A DNA stretch of 10,558 nt from Syntrophaceae bacterium (lineage in GTDB: Bacteria > Desulfobacterota > Syntrophia > Syntrophales > Smithellaceae). The notes under the pieces were generated by a model. The model made no database searches, was not told the DNA's origin, and saw only the letters and a list, made by a program, of their open reading frames with translations. The position numbers and the translations under genes were made by a program. Where the stretch lies: assembly GCA_003506745.1 (NCBI GenBank), contig DNYQ01000228.1, positions 1-10,558 of the forward strand, written 5' to 3'. Positions 5,049 to 10,558 of the stretch are shown piece after piece (position 1 is the stretch's first letter; every line of letters starts with the position of its first letter).

Positions 5049-6851
5049 TTAGTCCTTGTACATGGACTCGATCAGGTCGCCGAACTGGGCGTTGATCGAT
5101 TTTCGCTTAACCTTCATGGTCGGGGTTACTTCACCATCTTCGGTATAAAGTTTCTTGTCAATGATCCTGAATTTCCGAATGTTTTCAACCCGGGCAACCT
5201 GCTTGTTCACCTTGTTGATTTCTTCCTGAATCAGGCTGATCACTTCCGGTGCGCGGGTCATACTGGCAAAAGTTGTAAATTGAACCTTGTTGTCCTGTGC
5301 ATATTTGGTGACATTCTCCTCGTCAATGACGATGAGCGCCGTCAAGTATTTTCTACGATCGCCGATGACCACGGAGTCGTTAATATAGGGCGAAAATTTC
5401 AGAAGATTCTCAAGGTACTGGGGAGCGACGTTTTTACCGCCCGCCGTGATGATCAGGTCCTTTTTCCGGTCCGTCAGCTTGAGGTATCCTTCTTCGTCAA
5501 TCATACCCACATCGCCGGTATGCATCCACCCGTCCACCAGGACTTCTTTGGTCTGCTCCTCATCCTTGTAGTACCCTTTGAAAATACCGGCATGCTTCAC
5601 CAGGATCTCGCCGTCTTCAGCAATTTTAACCTGCGTTTCCGGCAGCGCTTTGCCAACCGTTCCCACCTTATAGTCCACTTCGCTCGACATGTGGGAAATG
5701 CCCGTTGTTTCGGTCATGCCGTATCCTTCGCGAATAGGGATCCCGATGCTCTGGAAAAACTTTAAGATCTCATGTGAAATGGGGGCGGCGCCGGAAACAC
5801 CTATGCGCACCCGATCAAAGCCGAGGCGCTCTTTGAGCTTCCAAAAAACCGTAAAGTAGGCCAGATGATAGGCCAAGGCCAGATGAAGGGGCACCTTCTT
5901 TTTGGTCAGCGCTCTGTTATTGTATCGGGTCCCGATCATGAGTGCGATCTTGTAAAGCGTTCGTTTGAGCCATGTCGCATCAGCCATTTTCAGAACAATC
6001 CCGGAGTAATACTTTTCCCATATTCTGGGGACGGCATGAAAAATCGTCGGTGATATTTCCTGCATGTCCGCCATGACCGTGTCCGTATTTTCCGTAAAGT
6101 TGACGATATGCCCGACGGTCAAATGAAACATCATATCGAAAATTTGTTCATAGACGTGGTTAAGGGGTAGAAAAGAAATCGTCTCGTCTTCATTGGTTGC
6201 GGGCATGATGGCCTGCGCCGCTTGACCAACCCACAAATAGCCCTCATGAGCGAGCAAGGCCCCCTTCGGCGGTCCCGTTGTCCCGGAGGTATAGATGATA
6301 CCGGCAATATCTTCAGGCTTCGCCAGTTCGGTCAGCTGCATGAAGAGACCCGGATTCTTGCGGTCTTCTTCTTTGCCCAGTTCCAGGAGCTGATCGAAAC
6401 TCATGAGCATGGGATCTTCGTAATGCTTGAGACCCTCCATTTCCCAGACAATGAGCTTCCGTAATTTGGGCGTTTTGTCCCGGAAAGCCAGCGCTTTGTC
6501 CAGTTGCTCCTCATCTTCACAGATATAGACGACGGCATCGGAATGACCCACCACATACTCGCATTCCGCCACCGGGTTTGTCGTGTAAACCCCAACCCAG
6601 GCCCCGCCGGCACAGACGATGCCCAGGGCCGAGTAAAGCCACTCCGGCCTGTTTTCCCCAATGATCGCCACATGCTCTTTATACTGCACACCGAGGGCAT
6701 GGAGGCCAAGGGTGACATGTTTGACGTTTTCCAGATAATCGGTCCAGGTAATATCGCGCCAGATGCCGTAATCCTTTCTCCTCATGGCAATACGGTTCGG
6801 TTGTTTTTCTACGATGTTCAGTAATGCTTTAGGCAATGTCTTGATTGCCAT
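5049..6851 (-). CDS. Long-chain acyl-CoA synthetase (AMP-forming)
   Basis: This 600-residue adenylate-forming ligase activates a fatty or other carboxylic acid with ATP to an acyl-adenylate and then an acyl-CoA. The P-loop-like motif YTSGTTGPPK is at residues 187-196, GYGMTETT at 377-384, HTGD at 444-447, and the hinge DRKKDLIITAGGKNV at 461-475. The C-terminal catalytic Lys is probably K580 in TPTMKVKRK. Overall layout and the DRKKDLI..GGKNVAP stretch match the large eukaryote-like long-chain family (COG1022 type) rather than short acetyl-CoA synthetases; length is normal. There is no signal peptide or obvious transmembrane anchor. AAGGAGG lies just before the ATG, with slightly short spacing. 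It follows livF by 66 bases on the same strand and is probably the last gene of the transport cluster. Chain-length specificity cannot be read from the motifs, and aromatic or branched acids remain possible. Confidence 0.92.
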   Translation of the reverse strand: MAIKTLPKALLNIVEKQPNRIAMRRKDYGIWRDITWTDYLENVKHVTLGLHALGVQYKEHVAIIGENRPEWLYSALGIVCAGGAWVGVYTTNPVAECEYVVGHSDAVVYICEDEEQLDKALAFRDKTPKLRKLIVWEMEGLKHYEDPMLMSFDQLLELGKEEDRKNPGLFMQLTELAKPEDIAGIIYTSGTTGPPKGALLAHEGYLWVGQAAQAIMPATNEDETISFLPLNHVYEQIFDMMFHLTVGHIVNFTENTDTVMADMQEISPTIFHAVPRIWEKYYSGIVLKMADATWLKRTLYKIALMIGTRYNNRALTKKKVPLHLALAYHLAYFTVFWKLKERLGFDRVRIGVSGAAPISHEILKFFQSIGIPIREGYGMTETTGISHMSSEVDYKVGTVGKALPETQVKIAEDGEILVKHAGIFKGYYKDEEQTKEVLVDGWMHTGDVGMIDEEGYLKLTDRKKDLIITAGGKNVAPQYLENLLKFSPYINDSVVIGDRRKYLTALIVIDEENVTKYAQDNKVQFTTFASMTRAPEVISLIQEEINKVNKQVARVENIRKFRIIDKKLYTEDGEVTPTMKVKRKSINAQFGDLIESMYKD

Positions 6852-6917
6852 TCTCTCCTCCTTAAACTCTCCGAGAAGCGGCTTGTAGAAATATCCTCAG
6901 GCTGTAAACACGCGACG

Positions 6918-7687
<770 letters not shown>

Positions 7688-7688
<1 letters not shown>

Positions 7689-8461
7689 CAGTCCTCCTCT
7701 CCCAGATAGGCGGCGATCACATCCGGATGCTTCTGTACTTCCTGCGGCGTGCCTTCGATGATTTTTACACCCTGGCTGATGGCCAGGATGCTGTCCGAAA
7801 TACCCATCACCATATTCATATCATGCTCAATGAGCAGAATCGTCACTTGATAGTCTTCCTGAATGTCCTTGATCCAGATGCGCAGGTCGTCCTTTTCCTC
7901 GGTGTTCATACCGGCGGAAGGTTCATCCAGGAGGAGCACTTTGGGCTCGAGGGCCAGCGCCCGCCCCAGTTCGACAAGTTTGCGCTTGCCGTAAGGAAGA
8001 TTCGAAACAAACTGATCGCGCAGAGACTGGAGATCCAGAAAATCAATGATATGCTCAATGATTTCCCGATGTCTGATTTCTTCCTTCGCCGACCGGGAAT
8101 GCCTTCCCCACATGAAGGCGCCGTCGAGAATGCCTGTTTTCATGTGGATGTGCCGTCCCAGCATCAGATTGTCCATGACGGTGGCGTTTCCGAAAAGCTG
8201 GATGTTCTGGAACGTCCGCGCCACACCTTTGCGGGCGATGGTGTCCGGACGCAGACCAACCAGATTCTCTTTTTCCAGAATCACCTCTCCCTCGTTGGGT
8301 TTATAAATACCGCTGATCATGTTGAAGATCGTGGTCTTTCCGCTGCCGTTCGGCCCGATGATCGAGAAGATCTTGTTGTGCTCGACCTCAAAGCTGACAT
8401 CACTGACTGCTTTGATGCCTCCGAAAGCGATGCTCAAGTGTTCCACTTTAAAATGCGCCAT
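7688..8461 (-). CDS. livG: Branched-chain-type ABC transporter ATPase LivG
   Basis: This is the second ATPase of the Liv-type importer, 257 residues, normal length. Walker A is GPNGSGKTT (36-44), the signature is the LivG-style LPYGKRKL (155-162) in place of LSGG, Walker B is VLLLDEPSAGM (175-185), and the switch His is H213 in LIEHDM. ARTFQNIQLF (81-90) is the typical Q-loop region of LivG. It is preceded, beyond an 83-base gap with a strong hairpin, by the binding-protein gene, and it overlaps livF by one base. No strong Shine-Dalgarno is visible directly before the ATG at 8461; the upstream bases are AAAAAAGCTT. It may therefore be translated less efficiently than the binding protein. Confidence 0.93.
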
Positions 8462-8506
8462 AAGCTTTTTTACCCGTGACTGTAAAACCGGTTGTCGTCA
8501 CAAAGA

Positions 8507-8530
8507 GAGGCGGGGTGAAGGCCCCGCCTC
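8507..8530 (-). terminator. GC-rich hairpin between binding-protein gene and livG (partial terminator or RNA stabiliser)
   Basis: GAGGCGGGG and CCCCGCCTC form a perfect 9-bp stem with a six-base loop, 15 bases after the binding-protein stop. On the minus strand the stem is followed by TCTTTGTG, a broken U-tract, so termination would be incomplete. Such hairpins after binding-protein genes in ABC operons commonly give extra binding-protein mRNA relative to the downstream ATPases. The opposite strand has TTTT shortly after the stem, but no gene there needs a terminator. Confidence 0.65.
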
Positions 8531-8544
8531 CTGTTTTGCCGAAT

Positions 8545-9732
8545 CTACTTCTTCTTCCAGGTTGCCAATTCATTGGTCGTCCAGTCCTGCAGCGTGATGT
8601 AGGTGGCATTAGGACCGCACTTCTGGATCATGATGGCGTCCGTTCCCTGATGAACATCAGGCGTCCAGGTAATCGGAGGACCGATGCCCTGAAAATTTTT
8701 CATTGAGTTAAGCTGTTTTAACACGGCATCCGTGCTGAGCTTGGGTCCGGTCTTTTTGAGGGCTTCGATCAGCGGTTCGGCAAAAAGAATGCCCGCCATG
8801 TAGAATGTTCCCCAACGTTCTTCCGGAGCGTACTTTTTGGCGGCTTCCCGGTATTTTTTCAAAAGGGGCGTGTTGGAATCGGGCGCCAGAGCAAACGCGC
8901 CGGTAATCACGCCTTCCCATAAACCGCCGGTAATCTTGTGCATGAGCGGATAGTCGGACAGCGTATTGGAGGAAATCCATGTCGGTTTAAATCCAATGGT
9001 CGCGGATGTTTTCAACGCAATGACGGCCGAGGTCGGATTGACCCACATGATGACCACGTCTGCGCCGGAATTTTTCAGGCGCAGCATCTGGGAGGAAAGG
9101 TCCTTTTCGCCCGGTTCCACGGAGCTCTTCTCGACAAGCTTCATCTTGAGGGCTTTCATTCTGTCTTCACAGCCTTCCAAGCCGCTTTTGCCGTAGGCGT
9201 CATTTTGATAAAAGAAAGCAATTTTTTTGGCTTTCAGTTTTTCCACGGCATATTTGGTCAGAATGCTGGCTTCGTCGTCATACAGGGGATAAACACCGAA
9301 AAGATAGGGCTGTACCGGGAAAACATATTCATTAATGGCCGTTGCGGGACCAACCCAGATAACCTTGTTCTCGGCCAGATAACCTTTCACCGCCATGCCG
9401 GCTGCAGCGCTCACGCCACCGACAAAAGCAAATATTCCCTCACGTTCCACCAGTTCCTTGACCACTGCCTTGGTTTGGGCGGGATTATACTGATCGTCAC
9501 GGATAAAATATTTGATTTTGCGACCGTGAATACCGCCTGCATCGTTGACAAGTTTGACCAGGATATCCGTCCCCCTGGCAACCGATCCCCAGGGCGCGGC
9601 AGGCCCGGTCTGAGGCCCCCACTGGGCAATCCGGATTTCTTTGTCGTCAAATCCCGGCTTGGTTGCGCCGGCTATGCTTGAAATCATAAAAACCGTACAT
9701 ACCATCATGACTGCGATCAATACTTTTCTCAT
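8545..9732 (-). CDS. Periplasmic branched-chain-type ABC substrate-binding protein
   Basis: This is a 395-residue exported ligand-binding protein of the type I periplasmic fold (LivJ/LivK, Peripla_BP_6 family) that delivers substrate to the Liv permease. A clear signal peptide occupies residues 1-23 (MRK, a hydrophobic core, then AGA and a likely signal peptidase I cut). The mature protein begins with the family opening IRIAQWGPQTGPAAPWG (33-49), followed by VNDAGGIHGRKIKY and then FVGGVSAAAGMAV. FYQNDAYGKSG (about 174-184) is the typical start of the second lobe. AAGGAGGGG precedes the ATG, the best ribosome site of the cluster, fitting high expression. It lies between an unknown small gene and livG. 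Many such proteins in anaerobes and soil bacteria bind carboxylates, aromatic acids or amides rather than leucine; the linked acyl-CoA synthetase favours a carboxylate, but the ligand is unknown. Confidence 0.92.
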   Translation of the reverse strand: MRKVLIAVMMVCTVFMISSIAGATKPGFDDKEIRIAQWGPQTGPAAPWGSVARGTDILVKLVNDAGGIHGRKIKYFIRDDQYNPAQTKAVVKELVEREGIFAFVGGVSAAAGMAVKGYLAENKVIWVGPATAINEYVFPVQPYLFGVYPLYDDEASILTKYAVEKLKAKKIAFFYQNDAYGKSGLEGCEDRMKALKMKLVEKSSVEPGEKDLSSQMLRLKNSGADVVIMWVNPTSAVIALKTSATIGFKPTWISSNTLSDYPLMHKITGGLWEGVITGAFALAPDSNTPLLKKYREAAKKYAPEERWGTFYMAGILFAEPLIEALKKTGPKLSTDAVLKQLNSMKNFQGIGPPITWTPDVHQGTDAIMIQKCGPNATYITLQDWTTNELATWKKK

Positions 9733-9795
9733 AACCCCTCCTTACAGTTTGTGAATCGTTTAACGGTACCTGTTTCCCTAAACCTCTGCTTAAGA

Positions 9796-10248
9796 CTATC
9801 CCTTGTACCAGCTTCCTTTTTCCTTCAGAAAAGTGAAGCTGTAGTTGAAGACGCTGTTTTCACCTGAGTTGGCAAAGGTCACATCCACTTCCACCTGAAC
9901 AAATTTATCGACATCGGGATAGGCGCTCCGATTGTCGTTATCCCGCAGGCGATAGATGTCAACAATCCGATAGGTATTGATCTTCACGGAAGGATAGCCG
10001 GCAACATCCTTCAGAAACGCCTCATAGGAATGCGTTTTCTTATAGGTGGAGGAGGGGGCCAAAAGGGCGTAAGCTTGCAGGAGATCGCCTTCTTTTTCAG
10101 CCTTCAAATAAGTCAGGGCCGCTTTTTCAATGGCGCTTTTTTCCAGCAGGATTTCCACCTTGCCGCGGGGAACATCCCAGATCAGAAAGCCCGCGGCAAG
10201 CAATGCCGCGACGGCGCAAAAGATGATGGTGATTTTCTTCCCGCTCAT
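9796..10248 (-). CDS. Small membrane-anchored protein of unknown function
   Basis: I do not recognise this 150-residue protein. It has a short basic N-terminus (MSGKK), one hydrophobic helix (about residues 5-24) that is a signal anchor or uncleaved signal, and then a soluble domain predicted to be outside the membrane. An alpha-helical stretch (about 33-62, with ALTYLKAEKEGDLLQAYALLAP) is followed by a beta-rich half (VKINTYRIVDIYRL, FVQVEVDVTFA, FNYSFTFLKEKGSWYKG). This helix-then-sheet order ending in a W resembles NTF2-like or DUF4878-type extracytoplasmic domains, a weak structural impression only. GGGAGA precedes the ATG. It is inserted between livH and the binding-protein gene with short gaps (58 and 63 bases), so it is probably co-transcribed and may assist the transporter at the outer face of the membrane. 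Confidence 0.72.
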   Translation of the reverse strand: MSGKKITIIFCAVAALLAAGFLIWDVPRGKVEILLEKSAIEKAALTYLKAEKEGDLLQAYALLAPSSTYKKTHSYEAFLKDVAGYPSVKINTYRIVDIYRLRDNDNRSAYPDVDKFVQVEVDVTFANSGENSVFNYSFTFLKEKGSWYKG

Positions 10249-10306
10249 GAAAAATCTCCCGCATGCATCAAGCCATCCATACCGAAGTGGACAGCGGTTA
10301 AAAGCC

Positions 10307-10558
10307 CTAAACTTTTTTCACATAATGTTTGGAGAATAACCCGCTGGGCCTGACGGTAATAATAAGGATAATGACCACAAAGGCCACGATCGGTTTCCAT
10401 TCCGGCCACATATAACCGAAAAAGTTTTCGATGATCCCCAGGATCAATCCGCCGATGACCACACCCGGAATGCTGGTCAGGCCTCCCAGCACGGCCGCCG
10501 CAAAGGCGCGCATGAAGGGTTCCATCATGAAGTTGGGATCCAGCACCGAGCGGGCCGC
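10307..10558 (-). CDS. livH: Branched-chain-type ABC permease LivH, C-terminal part (cut by window edge)
   Basis: This is the last 83 residues of an inner-membrane permease of the Liv-type importer; the reading frame is open through the right edge, so the N-terminal part lies outside. AFAAAVLGGLTSIPGVVIGG followed by LILGIIENFFG is the conserved cytoplasmic loop (the EAA-like contact with the ATPases) and following helix of LivH. The end, FVVIILIITVRPSGLFSKH, matches the LivH C-terminus (a hydrophobic helix then RPxGLF). The IPGVVIGG form and the terminal RPSGLF favour LivH over LivM. A GTG at 10546 is in frame but lies inside the domain and is not the start. LivM is not seen in the window and, if present, should lie further right. 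Confidence 0.9.
   Translation of the reverse strand, partial: AARSVLDPNFMMEPFMRAFAAAVLGGLTSIPGVVIGGLILGIIENFFGYMWPEWKPIVAFVVIILIITVRPSGLFSKHYVKKV

Noticed and set aside
4907..5095. A 62-codon plus-strand frame in the gap before the acyl-CoA synthetase end
   Set aside because: It overlaps the end of the ligase gene, has no ribosome site and no recognisable similarity; treated as non-coding.
7727..8479. A 250-codon open frame on the plus strand across livG
   Set aside because: It is antisense to livG, which has intact Walker and signature motifs; no ribosome site and no domain seen.
8938..9681. A 247-codon open frame on the plus strand across the binding-protein gene
   Set aside because: It is a shadow of the binding-protein gene, with skewed composition and no motif.

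Overview
This window looks like a chromosomal segment from an anaerobic, lipid- or carboxylate-metabolising bacterium. I favour a Desulfobacterota/deltaproteobacterial (Syntrophales-like) lineage. That is inference from gene content: a branched-chain-type ABC transporter linked to a long-chain acyl-CoA synthetase, a MenA/UbiA-type prenyltransferase, a thiolase with an N-terminal extension, and a probable UGA-encoded selenoprotein. No rRNA, tRNA, CRISPR array, insertion sequence or phage gene is visible. Gene density is high and nearly all genes are on the minus strand.

Layout. (1) Positions 1-2656, minus strand: a probable three-gene operon, read from right to left, of a VTT/DedA-like membrane protein, a UbiA/MenA-like prenyltransferase and an MBL-fold metallo-hydrolase that reaches the left edge. 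(2) 2657-2903: a divergent intergenic region with a candidate sigma70-type promoter for the minus-strand operon and a 9-bp perfect inverted repeat in the leader of the next gene. (3) 2904-4280, plus strand: an acetyl-CoA acetyltransferase-type thiolase, the only plus-strand gene. (4) 4374-4847, minus strand: a small peroxiredoxin/thioredoxin-like gene with an in-frame TGA exactly where the first catalytic Cys of a CxxC motif would be. A hairpin resembling the E. coli fdhF SECIS lies directly downstream. I read it as a UxxC selenoprotein; a plain ORF caller would see only a 107-residue truncated protein starting after the active site. (5) 5049-10558, minus strand: a long cluster, in transcription order livH (cut by the right edge), a small membrane-anchored protein of unknown function, a periplasmic ligand-binding protein, livG, livF and a long-chain acyl-CoA synthetase.

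How the genes fit together. The right-hand cluster probably imports a branched-chain amino acid, or more likely a carboxylate or fatty acid given the ligase, and activates it to a CoA thioester. A thiolase like the divergent one could act in beta-oxidation or acetoacetyl-CoA metabolism. A GC-rich hairpin between the binding-protein gene and livG probably raises the level of binding protein relative to the ATPases. The prenyltransferase group suggests quinone or other prenyl-lipid chemistry, but its product is not determined here.

The most notable signal is the candidate selenoprotein with its SECIS-like element at 4683-4718.
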